From Lacinutrix neustonica (GTDB lineage Bacteria > Bacteroidota > Bacteroidia > Flavobacteriales > Flavobacteriaceae): a DNA stretch of 64,000 nucleotides. A program made the position numbers and the translations under genes. The DNA lies in contig NZ_CP113088.1 in assembly GCF_026625145.1 (NCBI RefSeq), positions 930,001 to 994,000 of the forward strand, read 5' to 3'. Positions 48,581 to 57,383 of this stretch are shown one piece after another (position 1 is the stretch's first letter; every line of letters begins with the position of its first letter). Under the pieces are notes generated by a model. That model had not been told where the DNA came from. It ran no database searches and saw nothing but the letters and a program-made list of their open reading frames with translations.

Positions 48581-49147
48581 ATGGGAATATTTGACTTTTT
48601 GAAAAATACCGATAATTCTAAACCTTCGAGAAAGCATATTTTGTTCTCAAACACTGCATTGGAAATAATTGGAACATTTGTAGAGAAAAACGGATTTCAA
48701 TTACATAGTAAAAAAATTGAAACGTACTTTACGAATATTATTTGGAGAAAAGAAGAGCAGTATATAAAAATAACTGCATCTGATTTCCCAACTGATTATC
48801 CATACAATTATGATATAATACTGGGAAAAGGAAATTGCGATGACTTTTTTGAATCAGAATGGGATTCCATTTCGATTTCTGATATTCAAAGAATGTCCGA
48901 ACCGAATAAAAATCATAATGGATATGACTTTCCAAAAAAGAGTGAATTAAAAAAGAGTTTGGAAAAAGCGAAATCTGATTTATCGGAATTTGGAAATGGT
49001 TTCTTAAATGGAAATCCGGAATTGTTTTATAAAGCGAGAATTTTGACAAACGGAGAAAACAAGCCTGAAAAAATTATTAAAAAAGATGAGAACGGAAAAG
49101 TAATTGTCGAACTTTTGCCATATAATGTAATAAAGAAAAGTAACTGA
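48581..49147 (+). CDS. Unknown protein with MGIFDFLK N-terminus (c51)
   Basis: 188 residues. Starts MGIFDFLKNTDNSK, similar to the leaders at 16398 and 27050. Central alpha/beta region (LEIIGTFVEKNGFQLHSKKIETYFTNIIWRKEEQYIKITASDFPTDYPYNYDIILGKG). Soluble. No family recognised; the N-terminal similarity may reflect a membrane-touching amphipathic helix. Confidence 0.7.
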   Translation: MGIFDFLKNTDNSKPSRKHILFSNTALEIIGTFVEKNGFQLHSKKIETYFTNIIWRKEEQYIKITASDFPTDYPYNYDIILGKGNCDDFFESEWDSISISDIQRMSEPNKNHNGYDFPKKSELKKSLEKAKSDLSEFGNGFLNGNPELFYKARILTNGENKPEKIIKKDENGKVIVELLPYNVIKKSN

Positions 49148-49159
49148 AATAAACACTAC

Positions 49160-49294
49160 ACACAACACCGTGTAAAAAACATTGCTTATTTTAGTTCAAT
49201 CGTTTGGTCGTTGCTTTGTTTGCTAGCTTCTGATTTTCCTTCGGAAAATCCTCGCACTCAAACACGCAACGTTCCTTACACAATAACGTTGTAC
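49160..49294 (+). repeat. attC site 51 (c51/c52)
   Basis: R'' ACACAAC at 49160, R' GTTGTAC at 49288; core as attC 17. Confidence 0.88.
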
Positions 49295-49307
49295 ACAAGC
49301 AAAAAAA

Positions 49308-50054
49308 ATGAACAGTAAACACGAAATAGATACTTATTCAAAGTTAGAATTTGGTGCAACATTCTTTCTTCAAGAATCATTTCATTATTTACACACAGCT
49401 TTAAAATACGAATTTGCATCAATCATATTCTCTAAAGAACTAGACGCAATTGAGCCGTCAAAAGAAGATAGAGAGATAATTGAAAAAACGGATTTACCGA
49501 ATGACGCTGTTGGACTTTTGCAATCAGATATTCCTGATATTCTAACTGAGGAGACAAGGAATTTGATGTCAACTTGTTGGCAAAAAGCCCAACTCAGAGC
49601 GGAAACAGAAAAGCATAAGTTTGGCTTAAATCACCGAATAGATTCTATTGAAATATTAGGTCATTTAAACAACTTTGGTTTTTTTATTGAGACACTCGTA
49701 AATAGACATCTACTCTTTTTAAGTCAAACAAAAATCATTGATGAGTTTAGCTACGCAAGAATTTCGATTTCAAAAATAATGGAACGCTTAATTTATATAT
49801 TCAAAGACGATTTAAATAATAATAAAGTACATCTGAACGAAATAACAAACCTGTTTAGTTTAAGAAATAAAACGGTACATTTTACACCTGACAATGCAGT
49901 AGCGTTGAAACCAAAAATATCTGAATTAATACAAATATGGACTCAAAGTGTAAAAATCATCAAGAGATTGGAACAGAAAGAGAAGTTTAATGAAGAAAGT
50001 TTTTCGGAGAGATTAGAAAATCACATAGCGGAAATTAAAAATCGTTGGACGTAA
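49308..50054 (+). CDS. HEPN-like helical protein, putative RNase/defence factor (c52)
   Basis: 248 residues, all-helical, no signal peptide. Near residue 190 is LFSLRNKTVHFTPDNA, fitting the HEPN R-x4-H active-site motif (R and H of RNKTVH) at the end of a long helix. Preceding helices (NFGFFIETLVNRHLLFLSQT; ARISISKIMERLIYIF) suit a RiboL-PSP/HEPN-type fold. HEPN proteins often are RNases in toxin-antitoxin or abortive-infection systems. No antitoxin partner is present in this single-gene cassette, so the role is open. Confidence 0.68.
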   Translation: MNSKHEIDTYSKLEFGATFFLQESFHYLHTALKYEFASIIFSKELDAIEPSKEDREIIEKTDLPNDAVGLLQSDIPDILTEETRNLMSTCWQKAQLRAETEKHKFGLNHRIDSIEILGHLNNFGFFIETLVNRHLLFLSQTKIIDEFSYARISISKIMERLIYIFKDDLNNNKVHLNEITNLFSLRNKTVHFTPDNAVALKPKISELIQIWTQSVKIIKRLEQKEKFNEESFSERLENHIAEIKNRWT

Positions 50055-50062
50055 AAGCCAGT

Positions 50063-50193
50063 GTACAACACCGTGTATAATTAATGGCTGGTTTTAGCTT
50101 GCTTACGAAAATCCTCTCGGATTTTCTATTCCGTTTTTATTTGCTAAATTAGGTGCTTAAACACGCCACTAATCATACACATCAACGTTGTGT
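50063..50193 (+). repeat. attC site 52 (c52/c53)
   Basis: R'' GTACAAC at 50063, R' GTTGTGT at 50187; GAAAATCC/GGATTTTC hairpin. Confidence 0.88.
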
Positions 50194-50621
50194 ACAATGC
50201 CTCACTCGGCCGGAAAAAAAATAAAAATAATTAAATTTTAGTGGTTTAAGTCCAATAAATTCTAACGCAAGTAAAACGTAATTAGGAGCACAACTAAACG
50301 GATTTTTGCGGATAAAAAAGCGGATTATAAACGGATATACAAAACGGTGGGCAACTGTTGCGCGGACTTATGCTCTACTCCTATTGCGGATAAAAATATT
50401 ACTCTAAAACTGCTGATTAACGCAAAACGAAAAGTTGCGAACGACTGACCTTCTAAACGGCAAAGCAAACCGCAAAAAATAAATAAAGCACTGTACACAA
50501 CAAGGTGTAAAAGTAATTGCTTGGGCTGTGCTTCTCGGAAAAATCCTGCGGATTTTTCCTCCGGTTCGGTTTTGTTTACTATTTTAGTGGCTTATCAACG
50601 CAACTACCCTTACACAAACCG
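50188..50621 (+). repeat. ORF-less cassette, family C copy 3 (c53)
   Basis: 434 bases, near-identical to the copy at 33394, with CACTCGGC after a variant ATGCCT. No credible ORF. Confidence 0.8.
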
Positions 50622-50627
50622 TTGTAG
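50495..50627 (+). repeat. attC site 53 (c53/c54)
   Basis: R'' ACACAAC at 50495, R' GTTGTAG at 50621; almost identical to attC 36. Confidence 0.88.
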
Positions 50628-50644
50628 TGCATTTAAGGAAACCG

Positions 50645-51265
50645 ATGAAAAGAATATTATTAATAATAACATTAGTTCTGATTTCGAGCTGTAAATCAGA
50701 AAACAAAAATGACAAAAGTCTGACAACTGAACTTCAAGAACCGATTTCAGAAATTCCTCAAGTCAACGACCAATTTCAAGCATTTATTGACCAGTTTCCG
50801 ACAAAAACTCTTCCAATAAAAATAAATGGTTGTACAGACGAAATTCTTGATTTACCAAAGTTAGATATCAAATTAAGTTCTGAATATACCAAAGATGCTG
50901 AATATGAGCATATTTACGGAAAAATTTCTACCAATGGAAACTACATATCTACAATCACTCTTGGAGAAGCTGATTGTTTCGTTCCAATCCTGAACACTTA
51001 CAAACTGAACGGAGAAAAAATAGACTCAAAACCGATTAACATTGGATATTGTGGACCTGACCCTTGCTATGAATGTGTTGAAAATATGACAATCGATTCT
51101 GAATACCGAATTTACGTTGCAGATACAATAAAAACATCTGACTGTGATGATAATTTTAATGCAATCGCTGGAACTGAAAAAATTAAAGTGGTTTACAAAG
51201 AAGGAAAACTGACTAAAAAAGGAGTTATAAAATTGACAAATAAAATTGTGAAAAATATTAAATAA
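50645..51265 (+). CDS. Unknown lipoprotein (c54)
   Basis: ATG at 50645. 206 residues with lipobox (MKRILLIITLVLISSCKSE). The mature part has a beta-rich middle (YGKISTNGNYISTITLGEADCFVPILNTYKLNGEKI) and cysteines in GYCGPDPCYECVE that may form disulfides. Probably outer-membrane-associated. Family not recognised. Confidence 0.72.
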   Translation: MKRILLIITLVLISSCKSENKNDKSLTTELQEPISEIPQVNDQFQAFIDQFPTKTLPIKINGCTDEILDLPKLDIKLSSEYTKDAEYEHIYGKISTNGNYISTITLGEADCFVPILNTYKLNGEKIDSKPINIGYCGPDPCYECVENMTIDSEYRIYVADTIKTSDCDDNFNAIAGTEKIKVVYKEGKLTKKGVIKLTNKIVKNIK

Positions 51266-51271
51266 AACGCA

Positions 51272-51408
51272 CTACAACACCGTGTATAATTAATTGCTTT
51301 GGCAAGTGCTTATTTGGAAAATTCCTTCGGAATTTTCTCGGGTTTGTCTTTGTTTACTATATTAGTTGCTTAACACGCAACTAACCAAGATACACATCAA
51401 CGTTGTAA
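51272..51408 (+). repeat. attC site 54 (c54/c55)
   Basis: R'' CTACAAC at 51272, R' GTTGTAA at 51402; core as attC 2. Confidence 0.88.
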
Positions 51409-51515
51409 AACATTTGACTCAACCAACAGTCCTTTTCACTAGTTCAAACGAATTGATTACTAAATTGAATTTTTATTCAAAACACAAAACGAATAAATTT
51501 GAATAAACATATATT

Positions 51516-52180
51516 ATGAAATTGAAAACAATTTTACTCTTGACAATTCTTTTAATTAGTAAAAACTTTTACTCTCAAGAAAACAATAGAGAAAAAATCT
51601 ATTTTACATCTGACAGTTTATCTTTTATTCATTTATTGCCAAATCAAAAATTTGGTTTTATTTCATACAAAGGAGATTCACCATTATCATATTATAACGA
51701 TAAGAATCAAATAAAAGGACATATAGATGGACCATATTTTATAATCAATGAATTTGGTTCGGAGAATATTTGATTGAAAACAAGAAAATTCAATTGAAGT
51801 TTATTAAGTCGAAACATCCTATTGACAGTATCTCAATAAAAGAAACTAAAAACTTAACTGATTCAATAAAAGTGAAAATATCTTTCAAATCTTATGTGAA
51901 TTCTAAAAATAATGACGGAATTGGAATTGGGAGTACTATAAAATCAAAGGATAGTTTAATAAACATAAATACGATGTTTGAAAGTTTTACATCATTCGCT
52001 ATTAAAAAAAGCAAACTACCTTTAAAAATAATAATTAATGAAAAGTATAATTTAGAAATAGTAAGCGACAGAAATCAGGATATTACTCTTTTTGTGAATG
52101 ACTTTAAAAAATTCACAACAGTTAATATTGAAAACAAAGTATTTGAATTTAATACTCTGTCTGAACAAACAAACGAATAA
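51516..52180 (+). pseudogene. Unknown secreted protein, frame broken (c55)
   Basis: Signal peptide (MKLKTILLLTILLISKNFYSQ). The frame is lost at GGTTCGGAG (51759); a T giving TCTGG joins NEFGSGEYLIENKKIQLKFIKSKHP and makes about 222 residues ending at 52180. Beta-rich (SIKVKISFKSYVNSKNNDGIGIGSTIK). Function unknown. The 113 bases before it (51403-51515) are AT-rich without clear signals. Confidence 0.65.
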
Positions 52181-52187
52181 AAACGTT

Positions 52188-52319
52188 TTACAACACCGTA
52201 TAAAAATAATTGCGGTTTAGTGCTTAATCAAAGGTCGTTGCGTGTTTGTAACGTCTGATTTTCCTTCGGAAAATCCTCGCATACAAACCCGTAACTATTC
52301 TTATACATAAACGTTATGT
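52188..52319 (+). repeat. attC site 55 (c55/c56)
   Basis: R'' TTACAAC at 52188 pairs with TTGTAAAAC at the start of c55; R' GTTATGT at 52313; core as attC 17. Confidence 0.87.
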
Positions 52320-52334
52320 GCAAATAAAAAAACT

Positions 52335-53132
52335 ATGAAAATAAAGCTTACTATACTTTTTATAATATTTGTTTCAATCCAATTATTCGGACAAAACGAA
52401 TCCGAAAAAGAAGAAAGTCTTAGAGTTAAAAACCGGATTGGTGAAAAACTGACTTATGAATTTAATTTAGAGACAAATGATAGCATTTTGATTGATCAAG
52501 ATTTCTATAATAAAAACGGAAAGCATATTAAAGATTTACGATTTAATGAAAAAGGTGAAATAAGATATAGCTATACCATTGAACACAATTCAAAAGGGTT
52601 AATGGAAAAACAAACAGGTTATAAATTTGGAGAAATTTCAACTATTCTTACATATAAATACGACGAGAATGGCAATAGAACAGATAACTTCCAACATAAG
52701 CGAGATGGAACTTTGTTAATTCATCAAAAACGGACGTATAACAAAAAGAACTTAAATACTGAACTTCATAACAAACGAAAAAACAGCGAAGACTATTTTA
52801 GAAGTAGTAAGTACTATTACAATAAAGACGGTAAATATTCAAAAATAAAGTCTTTCAATCCTAACGGTAAATTAATTCGTTTATCAGAATATGAATATGA
52901 CAAGAAAGGAAATAAGTCAAAAGTTTATAATATTAAGAATGGTAATAAAGATTTAACAGTTTCGTATGAATATGATGATAAAAATAATTTAATTAAAAGA
53001 TTGTTTATAAAATCAAATAAGCATATTGAATATAAATACGATAATGAAAATAACCTAATCGAAGAAAAAACTTTCGAAAAGAATATATTAACTAAAAAGG
53101 TTAGGTTTAGTTACAAAAAAATCAGCACATAA
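52335..53132 (+). CDS. Secreted YD/RHS-like repeat protein (c56)
   Basis: 265 residues with signal peptide (MKIKLTILFIIFVSIQLFGQ). The rest is built of tyrosine-aspartate repeats: YKYDENGNRTDNFQHKRDG, YYYNKDGKYSKIKSFNPNGK, YEYDKKGNKSKVYNIKNGN, YEYDDKNNLIKRLFIK, YKYDNENNLIEEKTF. This matches small RHS/YD-repeat (or MORN-variant) exported proteins. The TAA stop is supplied by R''. Surface or periplasmic; role unknown. Confidence 0.8.
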   Translation: MKIKLTILFIIFVSIQLFGQNESEKEESLRVKNRIGEKLTYEFNLETNDSILIDQDFYNKNGKHIKDLRFNEKGEIRYSYTIEHNSKGLMEKQTGYKFGEISTILTYKYDENGNRTDNFQHKRDGTLLIHQKRTYNKKNLNTELHNKRKNSEDYFRSSKYYYNKDGKYSKIKSFNPNGKLIRLSEYEYDKKGNKSKVYNIKNGNKDLTVSYEYDDKNNLIKRLFIKSNKHIEYKYDNENNLIEEKTFEKNILTKKVRFSYKKIST

Positions 53133-53194
53133 CAATTTGTATAATGCATATGCACCCTTCGGGATGCAAACGCACCATACAAGAGCCGTTATGC
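53127..53194 (+). repeat. attC site 56 (c56/c57), short form
   Basis: Only 68 bases. R'' ACATAAC at 53127 pairs with TTATGTGC at the start of c56; R' GTTATGC at 53188. The core is a short hairpin GCATATGCACCC-TTC-GGGATGC. Confidence 0.85.
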
Positions 53195-53202
53195 ACAAGT
53201 GA

Positions 53203-53715
53203 ATGACAACACCAATTTACATATCAAAAAAACTTGAAAAACTTGTGTCAAAGTATGTAAGCCAACCAACTATAGAATCGATCTCAAAACTCGGAAAATG
53301 GAATGGGACTGTTTTCTATGTCAACCGAAAAAAGTGTTGGCTAATTGTAAACGCTGAAACTAAATTTTCTCTTATAATTCCGGATCTCAAAGCTTCTGAC
53401 ATTAAAAATTTTCAAAATGTATTCCTGGATAACCTATACAGCCAATTTATTTACGAAAATATAATCTTAGATTTTAAAGAATTGAAGAGATATATTGGAG
53501 AAATAAATATTTTGCCGACTGATGGTGATCGCAAAACAATTGGAACTCAAAATTATTATCTTGAAAATATTGAATATTGGAAATATGAATATGGAACATT
53601 TGAAAATATGCCTTTCCGCGATATAGCCAAAAGATTAAATTTCACGCCAACCGAAGTTTTTAAATGGAAGAATCCACGGGAAGTAATGATTACAAAAATA
53701 AAGACCTGTGCATAA
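53203..53715 (+). CDS. DUF6933-like protein, second copy (c57)
   Basis: 170 residues, identical to the protein of 15722 except R for K in ELKRYIGE, and with the same leader from the cassette boundary on. The stop is made by R'' (GCA TAA C). A recent duplication or re-insertion of one cassette 37.5 kb away. Function unknown. Confidence 0.82.
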   Translation: MTTPIYISKKLEKLVSKYVSQPTIESISKLGKWNGTVFYVNRKKCWLIVNAETKFSLIIPDLKASDIKNFQNVFLDNLYSQFIYENIILDFKELKRYIGEINILPTDGDRKTIGTQNYYLENIEYWKYEYGTFENMPFRDIAKRLNFTPTEVFKWKNPREVMITKIKTCA

Positions 53716-53843
53716 CAATGTGTAAAAATAATTGCTTGGTTCTCTATTACTCGGAAAATCCTAAAGGATTTTCCTCCGGTTCGTTCCATTTTTACTATTT
53801 TAGTGGCTTATCAACGCAACTATCCTTACACGTAACGTTGTGT
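53710..53843 (+). repeat. attC site 57 (c57/c58)
   Basis: R'' GCATAAC at 53710, R' GTTGTGT at 53837. Nearly identical to attC 15, with AAAGG for AACGG and CCTCCGG for CCTCTCGG. Confidence 0.9.
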
Positions 53844-53882
53844 GTAATTTTAGCATACTCAAAACTAACAGAATAAAACTGA

Positions 53883-54263
53883 ATGAAATACTGGATTCTG
53901 ACTTTTACCATATTGGTTTTCGGATGTAAAAATAACCAAGAAAAACCAACAACTTTAGAATTGACAGACCCAATTTTAATTGAATGCGATTTCATGCACA
54001 AAAAAGCGGAAACTGATTATAAAAATGGAATTAAAGAATACACAATAATGGGATTAGTATATGCGACTGAACTTGAAATGCATTATTCTGATTTTATGAA
54101 ACGGAATTATAGTATAACTATGAAAGCTAATTGTGTTCCTAATTATCCACAGGCTTGCTACGAGGAATCAATGAATTATGAAATTGAAGAAGAATATGGC
54201 GAAGATTTTATGAAATTGACAAGAGAAAAAGCAGAAAAGGAATTTAATGAAAAGCGAAAATAA
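53883..54263 (+). CDS. Unknown lipoprotein (c58)
   Basis: 126 residues, lipobox VFGC (MKYWILTFTILVFGCKNN). Short mature part with two cysteines (CVPNYPQACYEE) and an acidic helical tail. Sole gene; no family recognised. Confidence 0.7.
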   Translation: MKYWILTFTILVFGCKNNQEKPTTLELTDPILIECDFMHKKAETDYKNGIKEYTIMGLVYATELEMHYSDFMKRNYSITMKANCVPNYPQACYEESMNYEIEEEYGEDFMKLTREKAEKEFNEKRK

Positions 54264-54270
54264 AAACTAC

Positions 54271-54406
54271 ACACAACACGGTGTATAATTAATTGCTATG
54301 GCAAGTGCTTATTTGGAAAATTCCTTCGGAATTTCCTCCGGTCCGTTTAAGTTTACTAAATTAGTTGCTTATAAACGCAACTAACCAATACACATCAACG
54401 TTAGCC
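54271..54406 (+). repeat. attC site 58 (c58/c59)
   Basis: R'' ACACAAC at 54271, R' GTTAGCC at 54400; core as attC 2. Confidence 0.88.
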
Positions 54407-54870
54407 CACATGCCCACTCGGCTCGAAAAAAAATTCTAAAATTGCTTAAAAGTGGTTTAAGAGTAAAAAAACAACGCTTCTCTCCTACTTACTCAACCGA
54501 TTTCGGATAAAAGCACAACACGACACTCTTGCGACGGACTGATTTACATTGCTGCAAAACTATATGTGTAAAAGATTAAAAAAGGATTACTCAAGCGTTT
54601 TCTGACCATAGCAAAACGCAACTCATACGGCGGATTGATATAGCAAACGGCAAATCGTAACTCACAAAACTTAAAATCGATAAGTACATAAAACAAAACT
54701 TTGCGGAGCTGGAAAGCCATCTCGGAGAAAAATAAAATAACGTGGGCTAACAATGTGTAAAATAAATACTACTTTTATGGCTTAACCTAAAGGCTGTTCG
54801 TGTTAGCTTGCTTCGGATTTTCCTACGGAAAATCCCCGCACACTAACCCGTACTTACCTTACACGAACCG
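54401..54870 (+). repeat. ORF-less cassette, family A copy 6 (c59)
   Basis: 470 bases. CATCTCGGAG near 54718 is one base longer than CATATGGAG in the copies at 29935 and 59088. Ends with the family B attC core. No credible ORF. Confidence 0.8.
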
Positions 54871-54876
54871 TTGGCA
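54745..54876 (+). repeat. attC site 59 (c59/c60)
   Basis: R'' GGCTAAC at 54745, R' GTTGGCA at 54870; core as attC 6. Confidence 0.88.
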
Positions 54877-54888
54877 TTAATTGAGAAA

Positions 54889-55830
54889 ATGAATAAACTA
54901 ATAAAAATTTCAACCTATATAATTCCACTTATCTTGTGCTTTAATGCACTAGCACAAACTGACTGGACAAACAAATCTGAATCAGAGATTAGTCAATTGG
55001 TTAAGGAATGGGAAAAAACTGAACCAAAAAGTGACACTATACTAAACAACTTGGGATACTGTTACTCTAAAGGCTTAACTGTAAAACAGAATTATGAGAC
55101 AGCCTTTAACTACTATGGTCAGTCAGCTAAAATGGGACACGCAAGGGCTAAAAACAATGTTGGTGATATGTACAAGAATGGTTACCATGTCATCAAAGAT
55201 TATCAAAAGGCAATAGTTTTGTTCAGGCAGGCTTCAAATCTTGGTGACCCTTATGGAATGTCGAATCTTGCAGACTGTTTTGAGAATGGGTATGGAACTA
55301 AAATTGATATTGATAGTGCAATTTTTTGGTATGAAAAATCTGCTGAATTAGGCCATAGCCTAGCTCAGAATAATCTTGGGACTCTCTTTCTACTAGGCAA
55401 AAAAGTCGAGCAAGACTTTAATAAAGCCTTGTATTACTTTAAACTAGCAGCAAATCAAAATGAGTCAACCGCTATAACTAACGTAGGTAGAATATACAGA
55501 CAAGGATTAGGCGTTGAAAAGAATTTTGATTTGGCATTTCAATATTTAAGTCGAGCAGCAGAAAAGAATAATGTTTATGGGCTTTTTGAATTTGGCAATC
55601 TCTACTATAATGGGGAAGGTGTAAAAGTGGATTACAAAAAAGCAGCTGATAACTATGAAAAATCTGCTCAATTAGGTTTTGTAACTGCTCAAGTGAGTAT
55701 TGCTTACATGTATGAAAATGGACAAGGAGTTAGTCAAGATGTAACTATAGCTATTGAATGGTATGAAAGGGCCGCTTCACAAAACGACCAATATTCAATA
55801 GGTCGCTTAAAAAAATTAAAGAAAAACTAA
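54889..55830 (+). CDS. Secreted Sel1-repeat protein (c60)
   Basis: ATG at 54889 gives a signal peptide (MNKLIKISTYIIPLILCFNALAQ). About 313 residues with roughly six Sel1 repeats of 36 residues: YETAFNYYGQSAKMGHARAKNNVGDMYKNGYHV, AIFWYEKSAELGHSLAQNNLGTLFLLGKKV, AADNYEKSAQLGFVTAQVSIAYMYENGQGV, AIEWYERAASQND. Sel1 proteins are helical scaffolds for protein contacts. The stop is right at R''. Confidence 0.92.
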   Translation: MNKLIKISTYIIPLILCFNALAQTDWTNKSESEISQLVKEWEKTEPKSDTILNNLGYCYSKGLTVKQNYETAFNYYGQSAKMGHARAKNNVGDMYKNGYHVIKDYQKAIVLFRQASNLGDPYGMSNLADCFENGYGTKIDIDSAIFWYEKSAELGHSLAQNNLGTLFLLGKKVEQDFNKALYYFKLAANQNESTAITNVGRIYRQGLGVEKNFDLAFQYLSRAAEKNNVYGLFEFGNLYYNGEGVKVDYKKAADNYEKSAQLGFVTAQVSIAYMYENGQGVSQDVTIAIEWYERAASQNDQYSIGRLKKLKKN

Positions 55831-55965
55831 TGCCAACACAGTGTATAATTAATTGCTGTGGCAAGTGATTATTTGGAAAATTCCTTCGGAATTTTCTCCG
55901 GCACGTCTAAGTTTACTAAATTAGTTGCTTATAAACGCAACTAACCATACCCATCAACGTTAGCC
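55831..55965 (+). repeat. attC site 60 (c60/c61)
   Basis: R'' TGCCAAC at 55831 pairs with TTGGCATTA at the start of c60; R' GTTAGCC at 55959; core as attC 2. Confidence 0.88.
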
Positions 55966-55978
55966 ACCATAAGGGAAA

Positions 55979-56629
55979 ATGAGAAACCTAAAATACATAT
56001 TGTTAATATTCATATTTGTTTCTTGTCAACAAAAAGGCGAAACGAAAAAAATAACGAGTGATTTACTCAAAGACATAAAAGAAGATAAAGTTAATCGCTC
56101 AACTGAATTACTTCCTGAAACTGACATTTTGGAAAGGTTAAAAAGTCAAAAAATAATTGTTGACACTTTACAATCCCAAAACAAACTGACATTAGAAGTT
56201 TTAACTAAAGAACCCAATAAAGAAAAATTAACAATAGTGCTTAATGAAAATTGGCGGGAAACTATAGAAACAACATACAATATTTGGAAAAATAAAAACG
56301 GGAATATTGTACTAATTGGCGAATTTCCAACAAGCGAAAGCGGAGATTGGTATATTGAATACTTGCACTATTTTGACATAAAAGATAAAACTATTGCGTT
56401 TCAAAGAAACACAAATTTCTTTAACAGTATGTGTACTGACGGAGTTGCTTATGAAAAAATAACTGAATATTATAATTCTGATTTCAATAGAATTGAGCGG
56501 AATTATTCTCTGACCGATAAAAATAACAAGGAATTAAAAAAGGATGATTGTGCTATGTATTATGATTATCCATTTGAGGTTTCTGACAATCTGAAAAGTT
56601 ATCTAAAAAAAATAAATTACGGTGGCTAA
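55979..56629 (+). CDS. Unknown lipoprotein (c61)
   Basis: 216 residues, lipobox FVSC (MRNLKYILLIFIFVSCQQK). The mature part has DTLQSQNKLTLEVLTKEPNKEKLTIVLNENWRE, SGDWYIEYLHYFDIKDKTIAFQRNTNFFNS and a C-terminal helix. The TAA stop lies in R'' (GGC TAA C). No family recognised. Confidence 0.72.
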   Translation: MRNLKYILLIFIFVSCQQKGETKKITSDLLKDIKEDKVNRSTELLPETDILERLKSQKIIVDTLQSQNKLTLEVLTKEPNKEKLTIVLNENWRETIETTYNIWKNKNGNIVLIGEFPTSESGDWYIEYLHYFDIKDKTIAFQRNTNFFNSMCTDGVAYEKITEYYNSDFNRIERNYSLTDKNNKELKKDDCAMYYDYPFEVSDNLKSYLKKINYGG

Positions 56630-56755
56630 CACCGTATAAAATTAATGGCTAGTTCTCGCCTACTTACGAAAATCCTAGCGGATTTTCTATCTCGGTGTTT
56701 ATTTGCTAAATTAGGTGCTAAAACACGCCACTAATCTTATACATAAACGTTAGCT
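56624..56755 (+). repeat. attC site 61 (c61/c62)
   Basis: R'' GGCTAAC at 56624, R' GTTAGCT at 56749. CTATCTCGGTGTTT here is one base longer than CTATCTAGTGTTT in attC 50. Confidence 0.88.
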
Positions 56756-56780
56756 ACAATTTGACAGAACAAGAAAATTT

Positions 56781-57254
56781 ATGATTAAATATTTGACATT
56801 TGGAATATCAATTTCCTTTATATCTTGGATTGTGGGAATGATTTTGAATAGTATACTCGTGAAAACGGAATATTACGAAAAATTGTCAAATCTGAACTTT
56901 ATTGTGAGTAAGAACACGAATAAAAAAATCGGAATTGGATATTTTAAATGGGTTGTGAAAAACACCTTTTTCAAATTCTTTAATCAAAAAATAAAACTTG
57001 GAAACAAACAAGTTGAATTGACTGAAATACGAAAAGAAATGACTCTTGCGGAAATAAGCCATCTGATTGGATTTATTTTCGTCACTTTTTTTGCCGTCTA
57101 TAAAAGTTTTACTCACAACTTATTATTCGGACTGATAATAATGGTCGTAAATACTTTAATGAATTTATATCCTTCATTATTACAGCAAGAAAACAAAAGA
57201 CGAATTGACAAACTGATAAAAAGACAAATAAAAACTGTAGCTAACACCGTATAA
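56781..57254 (+). CDS. Unknown membrane protein (c62)
   Basis: 157 residues. Helices at about 3-22 (LTFGISISFISWIVGMILNS), 92-108 (ISHLIGFIFVTFFAVYKSF) and 112-130 (LLFGLIIMVVNTLMNLYPSLL); basic loop between helices 1 and 2. The TMNLYP... region resembles the glycosyl-4,4'-diaponeurosporenoate acyltransferase-like (CrtO) membrane family's NxYP end, a weak similarity. Tail read into attC 62. Confidence 0.65.
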   Translation: MIKYLTFGISISFISWIVGMILNSILVKTEYYEKLSNLNFIVSKNTNKKIGIGYFKWVVKNTFFKFFNQKIKLGNKQVELTEIRKEMTLAEISHLIGFIFVTFFAVYKSFTHNLLFGLIIMVVNTLMNLYPSLLQQENKRRIDKLIKRQIKTVANTV

Positions 57255-57369
57255 AATTAATGGCTATTTCTCGCCTACTTACGAAAATCCTTACGGATTT
57301 TCTATCTCGTGTTTATTTACTAAATTAGGTGCTTAAACACGCCACTAATCTTATACAACAACGTTGTAC
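57239..57369 (+). repeat. attC site 62 (c62/c63)
   Basis: R'' AGCTAAC at 57239, R' GTTGTAC at 57363; GAAAATCC/GGATTTTC hairpin. Confidence 0.88.
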
Positions 57370-57383
57370 ACAATACCCCAAAA

